Origin: Orthonyx spaldingii | Lineage: Eukaryota > Chordata > Aves > Passeriformes > Orthonychidae | Direction: 5' to 3' | DNA length: 64,000 bases | Assembly (NCBI GenBank): GCA_013397795.1 | Contig: VZTJ01004385.1 | Coordinates: forward strand, 1,246,557-1,310,556 | Shown: piece after piece, positions 12,301 to 27,300 of the stretch | Position numbering within the stretch: position 1 is the first letter of the stretch | How the letters are laid out: the number at the start of each line of letters is the position of its first letter | Notes under the pieces: model-generated | What the model was told of the DNA's origin: nothing | Seen by the model: only the letters and a program-made list of their open reading frames with translations | Database searches by the model: none | Program-made: the position numbers and the translations under genes

Positions 12301-15300
12301 CTCTGATTCAACTCCAGGATAAACTAGTAAAATTAGCATGGAAATCTTCATGTGGGGTTTATCCCAAAAGGTGGTGACTGCTGGTTGTAAGAGATGATTC
12401 TCTTTTAGTGCCTTGAATCTATAAAGTCTCTGTTTGGGAAATAGTTTCTGAAAGCCTCTGTGCCTTCCACTATAAAGGAGCCTGGTACTGCTCTCCATCT
12501 CCAAAAATCCAGCTGGAAGAGTGCAGGGGGAACAATTGCCTCTGGGTCCTCCTGCTTCCTAAAAGCCAAACAGCCGTGAAGATTAGGAATGGTGTTTAGG
12601 TGTCCTTTTCCAGCAGCAGAGGGTAACCAGACGTCTGCCACGGGTGTGAGCAAACCTCCCGTGAGGAGTGGAGTGTCCACGTGGGAGGGGCAGCTGGAGC
12701 ACCACTCCATGAGGAAAGGCTGAGAGATTTGGGATTGTTCAGCCTGGAGAAGGGAGGGCTCTGTGGTGACCTTCCAGGACCTGAAGAAGCAAAAAAAAAA
12801 AAAACAAAAGAAAGATGGAGAGAGATTTTGGGCAAGGGCCTGGAGTGCCAGGACAAGGGGGAATGGATTCTCACTGCCAGAGAGCAGGGATGGATGGGGT
12901 ATTGGGAAGAAATTGTTGCCTGTGAGGCACTGGAACAGTTTTCCCAGAGAAGCTGTGGCTGCCCCTGGATCCTTGGAAGTGTCCAAGGCCGGGTTGAACA
13001 TTGGGGCTTGGAGCAGCCTGGGACAGTGGAAGCTGTCCCTGCCATGGCAGGGGCTGGAACTGAACAGTCTTTAAGGTCCCTTCCGTCCCAAACCATGCTG
13101 GGATTTTGTGATTCTGTGGCAGTTGTCTGTGACAATTCTGTGCCTGGCACAAATCAGCCTATCCAGTAAGATTGGCATTAACATTTGCCAGAGTTGTCCT
13201 ACTTCTTTGGGGTTTTTTTAAGCTTTCCTCCTTTGTTCCTGTTACATTTTTAATCCATCCACAGACCTTCAGAGGTGAAAGAGAAGAATATGTTCAGCAT
13301 CTTTTACAGAGACACTCTCAGCACCAAGCAGGAGGGACTCATCCAGTCCAAAACTCTCTTTAGGTTTTCTCGGGATGGGGCTGTGGGGAATTTGGGCTTG
13401 GTTTTGCTTGTTTTGTCTTATACAGCAAAGGGGTTAAACCCCCAAACCAAGAACTGCAGCTGAGTGGGTTTGGTACAGGCACCATCCAGGATCCATGGAT
13501 TGTGTGCCATTCCTTGGAATCTTCTGAGGGTGCTTTAGGGTGTGCTGATCCTGGGAGAGGAACCAACACTCTCTCTACTCACTCCAAAACTGGAAAGCAG
13601 TAGTGGGAGCTGTTATTTTTGGCTGGAGCCAGGGCAGAGGAGTTCTGCAGCCACACTGGGGCCTGGACAGGTGATTCTTCCCCTTGACACCATCCTGACA
13701 CCAAGGCTTGGATCTGCTCTGAGCAGGTCTGGCTTGGCTCTGGCCTCTCTGCTTGGGTTAACCTGCAGATTTTCGAGGATGCTTTTCTTAGAGTTTTCAG
13801 ACAGTTTGGTTTCTTTTACAAAAATCCTTTCCTAATGTATAGCACTGCAAAAAGCTGTGGTGTCCTCTTGTGAACGATGGCAACTTTAGGCTCACACAGT
13901 GCAGATTAACTCTTGTTGCTGTTAATCTGGGTTTTCTGAGTAGTTTTCTGGCTTTAACTGACATTTTTTGACTCCTCAGCTCTACAGCTGGGGTGTTAAA
14001 CTGAGCTGGTAAAGAGATGGTTTTTGAGAAGAACAAACATCTCCTTTCCAGTCATTAAGAGTATGTTGCTGATATTTGTTTTTCTCAGCTCTAGTTACAA
14101 GCATTTTTTAAATCTGTCAGATTTATGTAAATCCTGAGAGTGAGCAAAATTGTATATCGTTAATTATAATATTCACTAGGAACATGTATTGAAACTTCTG
14201 CCTTAGGAGGTAATTCCAGTTCTGTTACAGTCCAGCAGGTCACCATCCACCAACAATTCCCTGTTTTCATGGTTTTAGGGCAGCCCAGGTGGGAGACATT
14301 TCTTGGGGTCACTTCAGTTGGGTGAGAGCTCTACACAGTGGTAGATGTGAATTCAGAGCTGTAGGAAGGTGAATTCAAGGCTCTGTTTGATGATGCTGTG
14401 AGATATGGAAATCAAAATGCAGCATAATGGGAATTTCCAAACCACACAGAGCAGGCTGAGAGTTACGAAGTGTAAGAGGTCAGAAACTGGAAAGCAGAGG
14501 AGGAGCTGCTGTTTCAGTCACAGGGCAGGAGGTCAGGTAGCTTTTGCAGGGACGTTCAGTAACTGGGGACAAGCAGGCAGCACTTGAGACAGCAGCACAT
14601 CGTGGTCAGTGGTGAGTGAAGCTTGGCAAGGGGTGAATAAGCAGGGCAGGGGTGGGAGGGCTGCCACAGGAGCTGCAATTGTGATTCGATTAAATGAAGA
14701 CACGCTGGAACAAACAGCTCCTCTGCTGAATGGGGCTGTTGATCCAAGGCTGGAGATGAGACTGTGACGTTGGGGAGAGGAGAGGGTTTCACCATGGACA
14801 TGGAAAATACTAATTTGGAGCCTGTGAGAGGGATATTGCTGCATGAATCTTCCTTTTCTCAGTGGTTAGAAGAAAGTGGCTGGGAAAGGACACTGAGCAC
14901 AGATTCAGATGCCCAAGATTCCCTCATTCTTGACCATCTCACGTTGCTCAGTATTGTGGACCCCCTGGGTTGGAACTGTTTGGCTTGCACTCTTGAAAAC
15001 AAAAAAACAACCCCAAGTGCAGAGTGCATAACTGGTTCTGAAACCAGTTTTCTGTGTTATTTCTGGTCGTTGGCTACAGAAAATGTCCTGCCCAAGTGTG
15101 TTTTCTCAGGTGTGGTGTTCGGGTGTGCGGTGGGAAGCGTCGCACGCAGGGATTGCCAAGGCTGTCACCTCGGGTTCCACTGTCCCACAGCAGCTCTTTG
15201 GGAAGAAAGTTAAGTCTCAGTGGGGAAACCCAATGATTTTTTGTGTGTAATCCTGCAAAACTCTCCCAACTTTCCAAAACAGTCCTACAAACAGTGCTGT

Positions 15301-18300
15301 CACATTAGTGGGGTGGGATGTGCTTGGTCACTACAGCAACGCAGTGGGATATCAAAAAAAAAGAAAAGAAGAGTACTGGTGTTTTGTTTTATTTTGAACA
15401 CAGATTCCATGTGATGTTCTGCAGCGTTAGTATTCAGCTGCTAAAATATTCTGGAAGAGCTGTGCTCAGTGGGATGCTGTCACTCATCCCGTGGCAGGCT
15501 GTGGGACAGCTGAGAGGTGACCAAAAGGCTGCTGCCAAACTCTTCTTTCTCAGTAAATACACCCTGTAAATGACATTGAGCGAAATAAAATTTGGCTGTG
15601 GCTCACTTCATTCAAGTACATCCTTGTTCTGATCCCATTCTTGTGTGGGTGACATTGGAGGTTTGCAATCCTTCTGCCAAAATCCTGTAGTTTCAGTTTT
15701 CACTCTTTAGGGAACATGACTTTCAGGTTTGAGTCTCATTAACTACTGTTAGTATCAATACTGGTAAAGGGCAAAAGCTCTGTCTTCCTCTTGGAGAAAG
15801 TCTTACAGCAAATGTCTTGGGAATGTGGGATCTGCTTCTGTCATGTGGAACTGGACCACGTTGCTGGTGGAGATGTGGACACCTACACTCTTTCAGCTTT
15901 TAGTGTCAAGGTGAATTCTTGGGAGACTTCCTCCTATATTGAAGGGATCAAGGCCAGAAGAATTAAAGACAATAAGAAATCGAACAAATTTTATCTTCCT
16001 TAAAACTGAAATATCAGATTTCAGAAGAGATCATCAAGGTTCATTATATGTCATCTTTATATGATAAATGCATATAAATGATCATTTTCTTTGTCAATAC
16101 TAGCTCACAAGGTACTGAACAAGTCTGATACACTTGGCATGAAGTAACAACTCCCCTGGCCTCTGGCTGGTTTCAGCTAATTTTAAATTGAGACTTGAAA
16201 TACTGAGGAAGTTTCAAGGGATGAGGAGGAGGCAGATATTTTGCAGTTGGGCTTGGAAAATGTAAATAAGATGAGCAGAAGAACTGTAATTTCTGAGCCT
16301 GTAGTTCCCCCTCTGCAGTTCAGAAATATATGAATAAGACACACTGATAGATCATTAACTAATCTTTCACATCAGGGACTTATATTTTCGTCAGCTCTCA
16401 TTTCTAGTCAAATTTCAGGTTTGATTCACAAAGCTGATGATGTTGATGTGGTGCCTTCCTGTCTGTGACTTCCTTGATAACTGCACAGTTCTTTTTAAAA
16501 AAATCCCAGAACGATTCAAACTGCAGTGACTCGTGGGAAATGAGGATTTATTTAACTAACACATCCCAGAGTGATCTGAGGAATCCTGACCTGACAGTTT
16601 TCATACCTAGGTGTGTACACGGAGAACCAGTTTTTAGCCCTCGCCTTCTTGCATTTTTAATGAGAGCAGTAATTAATTATTGATCGAGTGTTCAGCTGCC
16701 AGGTGGGAAGGGGCAAGGTGGAGCTGTGTGTACCTGTGCAAAGCTGCTGCAAGCCAAGAGGAGGGAACGAAAGCCTCCGGTGACATTTGCGGCGGGTGAT
16801 GTCTCTTGGGAAGCATTTTGGGTGATTCTGCTGCATGCTCACCATGCCAATGTCTAGACTGAAGATCTAAAACCATTCCTTATCTGTGAGCATCCAAACA
16901 AGGCTTTTGAGGATCAGGGAATGCTTGGGATGTTGCCTTTGGTTCTGGCATGACAGGAGTTAATGGTCACGTGTGGTCTCAGTGTCAGGAATGTGTCTGG
17001 TGGAACATGAAAGCTGTGGGACCAGAAAATACAGTGGCTCAGACAACTTGATGTATTTAGTTCATAAATATAAACCCAGTGGGGACTCTTCTGTTCCAGC
17101 AGACAAAGTTTGATGGTTGAAACCCAAAATGGTCCATATCCAAGGTATAGATTATATGTAAGAGCTTTATGGTGATATAGGAAAGCAGCAGGACACAATT
17201 TAGTGGAATTGTGTCGTGTGGGAGATCCGAGAGCCAGGAATTGCAGTGATCCCCAGCCTGAACCTTCAGATCCTGGCCAAGCAGACCTTTGGCAGACTCC
17301 ATCCATTCCTTCAGGCTTCAGCATGACAGTGGCAATTACTGCTTGTATGGAAAAGGAATATTTGTAGGGAATATGATCCTTTTCGTACTCCAGAAGTGAA
17401 GCTGGTATTCTGGAAAGGGTGCAGGCGACTTTATCTGAACAGCGGAGCTGCTTGTGGATAAAAGTGTGGATAGTGGAGCTTCCCTGGCTTCCCTGAGGCA
17501 GAGTGTGTGTCCCTGCTGGGAACATCCCTGTTTCCCATCATGGATGTGACAGGACCAGAGCAATCCTAATGCTTTATCCCGATGGGATCCCTCCTGCTCC
17601 TTCTGGATGTTGAAGGATTTTGCTGTGGTCTGAAAACACCTCGGTAGGAAGGTGCTTTCAAAAGTGGTGAATGTTTCCTGTGTGGTTTGCAGATGACTCT
17701 GAGTGATTTGGTCTGCAGATGTTTGGGTCCTTGGTAGAGTTGTTCAGGTCCTCTTTGACCTCAGGTTGAGTCATATTTGTTTTCTTGGCCTGCATTTTGA
17801 CACTCATCTCATGTCTTAGCACTGCAGCCCTTTGAAAGGCCGATCATTGGGTTTGGTTTTGTTTTATTGGTTTTTTCCCTGGCTTGAAAACCTTTCACTA
17901 TTTGGAAACTTGATACGTTTTGAGAAAACTGAGGTTTTCTTCAGGTTCTGATTTCCTTTCTGATCAAGAACCTCCAGGTTCTTGATTTCCCTGGTTTTAA
18001 GTCTTCTTCTTATCCATGCACAGGAGAAAAGTGAGGTCAAATTTGCTGTACATCCTTATCTTCAGTAACTGCCCAAATCAGTTGCACCTGATCCCGTTTT
18101 ACACCAATTTTCTATAATCCACCTCTTCACCAGATTTCATCTGTTCAGAAGACTGCAGATTTGTTAGGGTAAGAATGAAACAGTTGGGGTTAAACTCCTG
18201 TAACTCTTGGATGCTCAGTAAAAGGGGAATGCCCCAGTGCCTAATTGAATCAGGTTGTGTGTCCAGAATAATAGTTTAGCTCTGGTGATGGTGCCTGAGT

Positions 18301-21300
18301 GATTTAGTTATTAGAAAGTGTTCATGAAATCCCCTCTTAAAACTTTCTGTGTCTGAGGTTCCTGTAATGGAACCAGCACTGAATTCTCAGTGTGAAGTTT
18401 GGAGCATATCCAGCGAGGACAGTTCTGTAAAGGCTTAACTGGAGCTTCTTCCTGAGGATTTGGGGATCAAGATCTGCTGGAAGTCTTTTGTTTCTAGAGT
18501 GAAGTTGTTTCAGGGAGCTGTGACTCATCCCTGGTGCATCTGCAGTGCCTCTCTCTGCCCCTCTCAGTTCCACTTTCGGGACACGCTGAGGTTTAGCACC
18601 ATGAGATGGGTGAGGCCCCATCCTTGGGTGGCAGAAACTTCTCTTAAAAATGGTCACACTTTGAGAGGTGTGAACTCTCGTTTCCAGGTTCAGGTTGGAC
18701 ATCAGGAGGAATTTGTTCACAGAATGGGTGGTCAGGCCTTGGAAGGTGATGGAATCCCCATCCCTGGAGGTGTCCAAGGAATAACTGGATGTGGCTCTCA
18801 GTGCTCTGGTCTGGGTGACAAGGTGGTGACAGTCAGATGGCCCTGAAGGGCTTTCCCAGCCTCAGTGATCCTGTGATTTGCTGGTTGATGTTTTAAAGTC
18901 TGGAAAAGAACTGCCAGGAACACTTTCACAATTCAAACTATGCCTGATGCTGTGCTAATTCCAAACCCAGATTATCCTCACCCACACTGGTCTCAGGTTT
19001 CCATTGTATTTGTGTCAGACAACATTGTATTTTTGCACAATCTGTAAGACTGTGAAGTGCCTTTGGATTATAATTAAATATATCTTAACTCTCTCGTTTC
19101 AGGCTAGAAATCTTCATACAGGAGAACTGGCTGCTGTAAAAATAATCAAGTTAGAGCCTGGTAAGTTTTACATTCTTTCCTGTGTTTTTGAATCGCATTT
19201 TCATTTTTTCCATGTGTTTATTTTCACCCACTGTGAAGTTCTAGGCAAAAGAAGTGTTTGGGGTGGTTTTCTTTGCAGTTTCAGTGGTTAGATGACAGGA
19301 AGCCCTGCAGGATGTACCATTGCTTTTGTCTGTGTCCTGCTCGCTGTTTCCTTGTTTGTTCATATCTGTCTGATCAATTGCTGCATAAAGAGATGTTGCA
19401 ATTACAACGTGTTGTTAGTACAAAGAGAAGATTAGGGACAGATGGTAAATGGTGAGTTCTGAGACAGCCAGGAGCTGGTGGGCTGTGGGAGTTGAAAGGG
19501 GGAAGGGATCAGGCAGTGATGCTGATTCCCACCAGAGGTGCACTGGGAAAAGCAGAGCCCTGTGCTTTTTAATGTGGCATCTTTTCTCTACCCTGTGCTG
19601 GGGGAGGAGGATGGCTCCTACTATCACTTCCCCATGGAATTTCTGACAATCCTTCTGAAAGCAGGAGACCCAAGCACAGCTCCCTTGCTGCCCAGGAGAT
19701 TTGCTGAGCTGAAGCTTAATCTGAATCCTGCACAGAGAGTTGAAATCTGAAATTGTGTCTTGAGTGAAAATTATAGAATACTAGAGTGGTCTGTGTTGGA
19801 AAGGTCACAGAATCCCAGAATGATTTGAGTTGGAAGATAATCTAAAGACCATCCAGGGCTGAAAGGCCTGAGGGGAGGATAATTTTTATTTCTGGTTGGT
19901 TCTGTGCAGAAAAAGAGGTGGATTTGAAGGCTGAAGGTAGAAAAAGCATGAGGAGACTCAGAGGAGAAGTGAACACCACTGCCTTTGGGTGACTGTGACT
20001 GCTCACCTGCCCTTGGCAGAGCAGGGCTGGGTTTGTTGGGTGGATTGCAGTGGTAATTAGGCAGTGGAAATGCAGTGGGAGCACAGTGGGAATCCCTCAG
20101 CTCCTGAGTGAAATGCAGTGGCCGGAGTTTGGGGCAGTGGAGCCTTGGAGAGCAAACCCCTTTCCCCAGCAGGGCAGTGATGGGGCAGAGCGATGCTGCA
20201 ATGACAGAAAAAGGACATTAATGACCCACTGCTGCCTTGGGGAGAAGCTTCCTCCAGCACTGTGTCACTGCAGCTGATGCAAATGAAGTCTGTCTGGTTT
20301 TATTGTGACTCTGAAGAACTGTTTTGAAAGCTGAAGTGAGGCAGAGACCAAATTCTCTGTCGACAGAACTGAGGGAGGAGCAGGATCCTGCCTTTCCTTG
20401 GTGCTGCTTGAGCACTCCAGTGATAAATGCAAGACTCTGGCCCAAAGTCTGAGAACCCCTTTTAATTAGCACTGATGACCGTGTCTTATGTTTAATTATG
20501 TTGGTCTGATCGCCAGAGGGAAGTGATTTCTTCTAGTTTGTTTTGTTTTGTTTTTTTAATCCATCTTCTTTTAAACATTGCCAGCCTGATCTCCATCCAT
20601 AGCCTGTACACCCACAGCCTCTTGGCAGGGATCTCGTTGGGTGTTTTGTTTTTAAAGAGGATCCACAGCATTTATTTACTTATTTATTCCTTTTTAGTTC
20701 TCATGTTTGAAATATTCCAGGTTTTTAAAGAAATAAATAACTGGCTGCTACACACTTCAGTTTTCTGACTAATTTCAAGGGGTTTCAGTAGTTTTTGAAG
20801 ACTGTAAGTTGCAGGGCACTGTCAATTCCTGGACCAGATCAGGTCCTGTTGGAATTACCTGTGGTGGTTTTCTGGGAAGGGCAGGCCCTCCAAACACCAG
20901 CAGAAGCTCCTGTCACACCACAGGGCACAGCTGGAAAAAAAAAATGATGATAAATTCTCTAAATTAGTCACTAGAGGAATAAGCTTGTGAGTTGTATACA
21001 GCATCTTCTGGAGAGGAAGAGGAGGAGGAGGTGTCTCATCGATGGGAATTAATTAGCAGATGGAAAAATAAGAGCTCCAAAGTCAACACTTGATTAATAC
21101 ATAGAGAGGGGAATTGGGAGCAGGAGACAAAAGACTCTGAAGCAGAGAGTGCTCCAGAGGAGGTGAGGAAGGTGTTGAATGAAAGTTAAAGGAATTGCAG
21201 TCTATAAAAAGGCAGGATTTGAGGAGATGCAGGATATTGCTGACATGGCAGGGGGTGAGTCCTGGTTTGTTCCTGTTCCTCCCTCATCTCCTGCAGGTAG

Positions 21301-24300
21301 TGAGCAAGTCAGCAAAGAGACTCCAACTTAAACCAGAGCCCAGCATGGATCTGTATTTTATTTCATCAGCTCTTACCTTTGTCTCTTCTCCAGACAAAGA
21401 AAACAAACTCAGCTTCGAAGGTCACTAATTTATTTGAATTTGGGGCAGTTCTCTGGGTCTGCTCCCACAGTCACTTGAGCTATGCTGCTGGAGTCAAAAT
21501 AGTGTTTTTCCCTTTTTTTTTTTTGGCATAGACTTTGGAGAGCATTAGGCAAAAGTATTATGGCACGCTAATGACATTTCCCAGCATTCCCTGAGTACAA
21601 ATGCTTCAAATAATTTGGGAGCCAATTCTATTTCAGAAACTAATCCAACTGTACTCAGCAGCGTCGCAGCCAAAACTGTCTGAAACACTAAAGCCTCTTC
21701 CTTCTATGGGTTTAGCAGATGAATCGAGAGGGGACTCAATACAAAGAGGGAGCTATTTGCCAGTGGAGTTTTCAGCCACGGAACTTTCTCCCTGGGAGAA
21801 TATCATGAAAAATATTTTTAAATATGCTAATGTCTGTTTTAAATGCTGCTGTCGTGATAAATAGTGCCCTCGGAGGGCTGGCGTGATCTGTCGTGCTCTG
21901 AACCTGCAGCAAGATTACACAAGAATCTCACTGCAGAGTTTTTTTGATTTTTTTTTTTTTTTTGATCCAATGATTGCCTTTTCCACGTGAGATCCCAGAA
22001 ATAGCCAGTTACCTATTTCAAGTTGGATCTTAAACTGGACGTGGAGCTGTAGGAGGCAGAGTCATCCAGAGGTGTGTGGTGCTGTGTTTGGTGCTTTCCA
22101 AGCCAGCTCTGGTTCATGAGGTGTGTGTTGAATCCCATGGTTCAGATCAGGAAGGAGATTTTCCACTCAGGAGCACGGCCACGGGGCTGAGCCAGGATCA
22201 GATGGGGGTCTGGCCCCTCTGGAGCACGAGAGCAGCACAGCAGAGCTGCACTGTCAGTCCAGGGCCTTTGGGGACTGAGAAATGCAGCCTCATTTTCCAT
22301 GTAATAAATTCCCCAGAGATGACATGAGCTGTGGAGAAGAAGCAGCCTGAGGCTGATTCAAACTAAGCCTGCTGGGCTTCAACCATTGTTGGCAGCACCT
22401 GGCGTTGAAGAAATATGAAAATAACTTCTCAGTACCACACACACCTTCCCTGCCTTGTGCTGTGCAGCCTGGTTGGGTTTGGGATCGTGTCTGGGGCTGA
22501 ATGTCTGAGGTTCCAGGTGTTCCAGAGCCATTGAAGCCTGGACATGTCCTGTGTGTGCCATTCCCTGTCCCACATGGTGCTGCCACAGCCTCAAAGCTGC
22601 TCAGCCCCGCTTTGGAGCAGACACAGAGCAAAGCACAGGCAGCGTGGACTTCGAATCCAGAGTGCCCAGCACTTTAATTATATTTAACTTGTTGAAATGG
22701 GGTCAGATTTTACTTTGCATCCTTATAATTTTATAGTCCACTATTAAGAAATGTGTGAGTCCAGAGCAGGATCCAGGTAGTGCAAGATTTTACTTAAAGT
22801 TTCTGGGATGGGGAAGGTCAACAGAAGGGGTTGTGGTGAGGGAAGGAGTTTCTGAATAGGGAAGAAGCTGGAAAGTCACATATTTTAGTTAGAAAATAAT
22901 GCAGAGTGTGACACTTGGGGTGAATTAGAAGAACACATCATTTGGCAAAATACATCAAGAAAAATAGCAATAGGGAAGAGGGAGAGTGAAGATTAATGAT
23001 TGGGGAGTACAACAGTGAGTAGGGAAGGCAAGGAGAGAGGAAAAGAAACTGCTGAGAGAGAGGAATCCCAGAATGGTTTGGGTTGGAAGAGACCTCAAAA
23101 GTCACCTTGTTCCACCCCCTGCCATGGCAGGGACACCTTCCACTATCCCAGGTTGCTCCAAGCCCCATCCAGCCTGGCTTTGGACACTCCAGGGATGGGG
23201 CAGCCACAGCTACTCTGGGCAATATCAATTCTGTGTTGACATGGCTGCTCATAAACAGGACCCAGGCAGGGCAGGAGAGAAAATCCACGGGGAAATTGTT
23301 CTGGTGTTGGACCACTCACTCCAGACTCTGTGTGCTCCTTGCTGTGGAGCTCGTGGCGGCACATCACCATCAGGAATATTTTATATCTGCAGGAGATAAT
23401 GAGGACCATCAGTGGTTAGCAATTGGCAGCTCCATGCCCAGCAGGAAAATCTGCTGGTGGAAACATCACTGTTTCCAAATAGCTGTTTCCTGCTTGGAAT
23501 CAAGTTTCTGAGCTTCAAGTTTGGGGAATTTAAATTCTTTCTGTCAGACTGCAGGTTTCCATGAGTCCTGTGAGAAGCAGCCTGGATAAAACAGCATAGA
23601 AAAAACTTATATATAAGATATGGATAAAACAGGATGAACAATCCTGCATTTTGGGAAAGCCATCCCTTTCATCAGCACAGCCTGAGCCTTCCTGAGGTTC
23701 AGGAGAGTGGTTTGGAGTGAGTGATTGGGATCTGTTGAGCTGTCAGGAAGTCAGCACAGAGGAGCTGTGGATGTTGCTTGACTGTGGGGTTTGTGGACTG
23801 GGGCAAATAGTTGTCATTCCCACATTCCCATAGGGATTCCTCTCCTTGCTTGGGAACTCAGGTTGTTGAAATAAGGAATGTTTCAGGAATGGTCCCAGCA
23901 GAATCTGTGATGGTGTGACAATGCTCTCCGTCCTTCAGTGTCCCTTGCAGAAGTGTCCCTCCAATCCTGTTGTTAAATGTCATCTCACTTTTAAATGACA
24001 AATGTTAATTATAGTTTTGCAAATCCCAAGTCTTTGTTATGTAATTAAAAAATCCCAGGTCAAGCTGCCTGGGGAGGTTTGGGAGTCACATCTCCATGTC
24101 CATCAGTGTGGTGGGGCCTGTGAGGGAGTGACAGGAGTGCAGGAAGGGTGGCTGCACCCTGAAGGTCTGGCCTCTTCAAATGTGCCTCTGTCCCACCCTC
24201 TGGTGACACCAGGATGGCCCTGAGTGCCATCACTCCTGTCCCTCCCTCAGCTCCCACACAGCACCAGCCCTGTGATGCAGCTCTGAAGTGATGCAGAATA

Positions 24301-27300
24301 AACCAATTTAAAACAAAACTGAGGAATTTCTCCCTCAAGAAGTCGCCTTTTGGGCAATAAAAGGATTCACAGCTGACCCGGGGAGAGTTGTGTCAAGTGA
24401 CCTGGAGTCTTCTTGCAGGATGGGAGCACTCAAAGCAGTGGAGCACATGAAAATATGTGCAGGAATCAACTTGACTGAAAACCATCAGGATCAGGAATGC
24501 CCAAAGATCCAACAGAGCCGTGTGAGAGGCACCAGAGCCTTCAGAGCCTTCCCATGCTGGAGGATCCAGGGCACACATGCTCTCCATTGAGGAGAACTTG
24601 GCAGGATCTCTTTACATTCCAGCTCTGCATAGAATTATAGAAACATGGAATGGTTTGGGTTGGAAGGGACCTTAAAAATCATTTTGTTCCACCCCCTGCC
24701 ATGGGTAGGGACACCTTCCATTATCCCAGGATGCTCCAAGCCCTGTCCAACCTGGCCTTGGACACTTCCAGGGATTCTGGGACAGCTACAGCTTCTCTGG
24801 ACACTCTGTGCCAGGGCCTCACCCTCACTGGGAAGAATTCCTTCCCAATATCCCACTTAAATCCACCTTTTTCCAGCTTAAAGCCATTCCCACTTGTCCT
24901 GTCCCTCCATCCCTTGTCCCAAGTCCCTCTCCAGCTCTCCTGGAGCCCCTTTAGGCCCTGGAAGGGGCTCTGAGCTCTCCCTGGAGCCTTCTCTTCTCGA
25001 GGTGAACACCCCCAGCTCTGCCAGCCTCTCACACAGGTGAGGTCTGCACGTAGAATAATTCACAGCTGTCAGTGTGCCACCAGTTCTCTCCATGATCTCC
25101 CATTTAAATACAAATTCATCATGAATTTACCAGCCCTTACCTTGCTTAGCTCCTGGGCTGGGCTCAGACCCCACCCCCAGTGCCAGGGCTGTGGGTCCTG
25201 CAGTCCGTCCCTGCCAGCTGGGAACAAGCAGCCGCTTGTGCCGCGCGGAGCGGCCGCGGCCGAGGAGAATATTCCATTGTGGGGCTGTGGAGAGTCCGGC
25301 GTGTCCCTCTCTCTGCAGAGGCAAAACTCCATGCCAGAGGAGCTGCAGTGACTCAGTCCCTGCTCGTGGGCCTCGCAGCATTCCCTGGTGGATGTTCCCT
25401 CCCGGCGTGCCACACATCCCAAAACTGTGAACATGTGAGCAGGCAAAACCCAGTTCTCCCATTTGCCTGTTATTTACCATCAAATCCCTGATGGCTAAAA
25501 CAGATCTCTTTGTATGGATATTTTGTCACCTTTGCTCTAATTACTTTTATCTTGCTGTCTCCCTCTCAGTGAAGTATTTTCTACAAATTCTGTCTGGTTT
25601 TTCCCCTGCTATCCAAGGATATTTAATTTTTGCCCTATTCCAGCGTCTCTTGCCAAGATTAATACTCCAGCTGCCTGGAAACTCTGAATTCATTTATTTT
25701 GTGTTCATTCTTGTCATCTTTGAGCAACTATACATCTTCCTTCCTATCTCTGTGTCTCATCTTTCAGAAAAATTTCCTACATATTTTAGCCAAACTTTTC
25801 TCATGGATAACTTCTCGTCTTTCCATCTGTTTGCTACTTCTCTATCAGCTCCCTGTCTTCTTTCTTTTCCAAATAATTTTCCCCCCATTCTCTATAAGCA
25901 ACCCCGATTTCTTGCATGAATTCTTAATTTATTAATAGCAAATCACAAGATCATCTTTGCTGTCTCCCTCTACTATAGACAGGATTATTCCAAGTAATTC
26001 CTGGTGTGTTTTTGTTGAGTGTTCTCTTCATATTTTTTTTTCATTTTCATTTTCACTGATTCCCATCCCTTCACATTCAGTGCTGTGATACTGCTCCAGT
26101 AGGAAAACCTTTTCATCTGTCCAGGGAATGTAGGTTAAGGCAATTTAAGGCCATTGCGAATTGTCCTGTTATAAAACTGGAGATGGATTATCCCTTCTCC
26201 CCACTTCCCTGCTATCTTTTATGTGCATGGAGGTTGTTATCTTTCCACTGTCAGTCCTTTTTGAGCCCAAACCTCTGCATTTCCTTCAATTTTCCCCCAT
26301 TAGTCATGGTTCCTAGAACTGCCTTGGCTGGTGCCCCGCGCTCGGAAGCTCGATCCATGTGCTGTCCACGGGCAGTTCCAGCTGCTGCCTGCAAGGTTTT
26401 GCTGTTTTGGGGATGCTTCTCGACCATGATTTTCACATGGTTCAGGATTCAGCTGTGCTGAAAGGCTGCTGCTGACGTTTCAAGGGTTCTGTGATTTGAA
26501 GAGGCCACAGGGATTTGGCACTGGATCCCCCAAACTCATGGACAACTGGTAGTGGAAAAAGATGGAATTTTTTTCAGTGTGGGTTTGGGAGGATTTTGCT
26601 TTCAGCCTTGTTTAGATTTGACTTTCTTGAAAACACTTGAGTAGTTTGAAATTGCTCCAGTCGTTGTCTCTGAGAATTCAACAATTTCCCTTAGGAAGTT
26701 TGTCGGAGAAAAAGGAGGAATGAATCCATCAAACTCAAAGGATCTTATAAAAATGTGTGAGAGGGACTTTGAAAAAGGGGCTGGAGGGACAGGACAAGGG
26801 GGAGTGGCTTTAAGCTGGGAGAAGGTAGATTTAAGTTGGATATTGGGAAGGAATTCCTGGCTGTGAGGGTGGGGAGGCCCTGGCACAGGGTGCTCAGAGA
26901 AGCTGTGGCTGCCCCTGGATCCCTGGAAGTGTCCAAGGCCAGGCTGGACGGAGCTTGGAGCAGCCTGGGACAGTGGAAGGTGTCCCTGCCCATGGCAGGG
27001 TGTGGAATAGGATGGTGTTCAGGGTCCCTTCCAACCCAAACTATTCAATGATTCTCCAAACTCAGGAATCATTCACTCACAGTGATCATTTATAATCAGG
27101 ATGAGTGAATCCAAGCAAAGCTGTAGCTGCAAGGTAGCCCCTAAACCAAGCCCAGTGTGAAATCTGTGCTAAATTTATGGAAGTTGTGTTGCCTTTTCTC
27201 TTTTTCTTTGGTTAAAAAAATACTACTGATGTTTATAAAAAGCCTCTTGACATTTGAAACTTCTCTACTACTGTTTTCCTGCCCCAGTGAAGTGTTTCTC

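Larger units (their letters stand above)
336..19102 (+). other. MAP4K5: MAP4K5 intron 1 (18.8 kb)
   Basis: Bounded by gtgagc and the acceptor ttcag at 19102. It holds eight + strand CR1 fragments, three short tandem repeats, long T- and A-runs (11139-11180, about 9750-9763), and long AT-rich repeat-poor stretches, notably about 9.1-12.6 kb. The open frames in it (for example 149 codons at 14764-15213) match no family I recognise and have no splice context supporting them. Confidence 0.85.

Noticed and set aside
12782..12810. A-run as a poly(A) tail of a processed pseudogene
   Set aside because: It lies inside a CR1 copy that continues on both sides, and no exon-derived sequence precedes it.
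14764..15213. 149-codon open frame in intron 1
   Set aside because: No recognisable domain and no exon signals; length is within chance for 18 kb of intron.
20862..20940. Possible start of an endogenous-retrovirus LTR (tgtggtggttttctgggaag)
   Set aside because: No matching second LTR, end motif, primer site or coding remnants nearby.
25491..25935. 142-codon hydrophobic open frame in intron 2
   Set aside because: The DNA is pyrimidine-rich, which automatically yields Phe/Leu/Ser; no start context, splice sites or homology seen.
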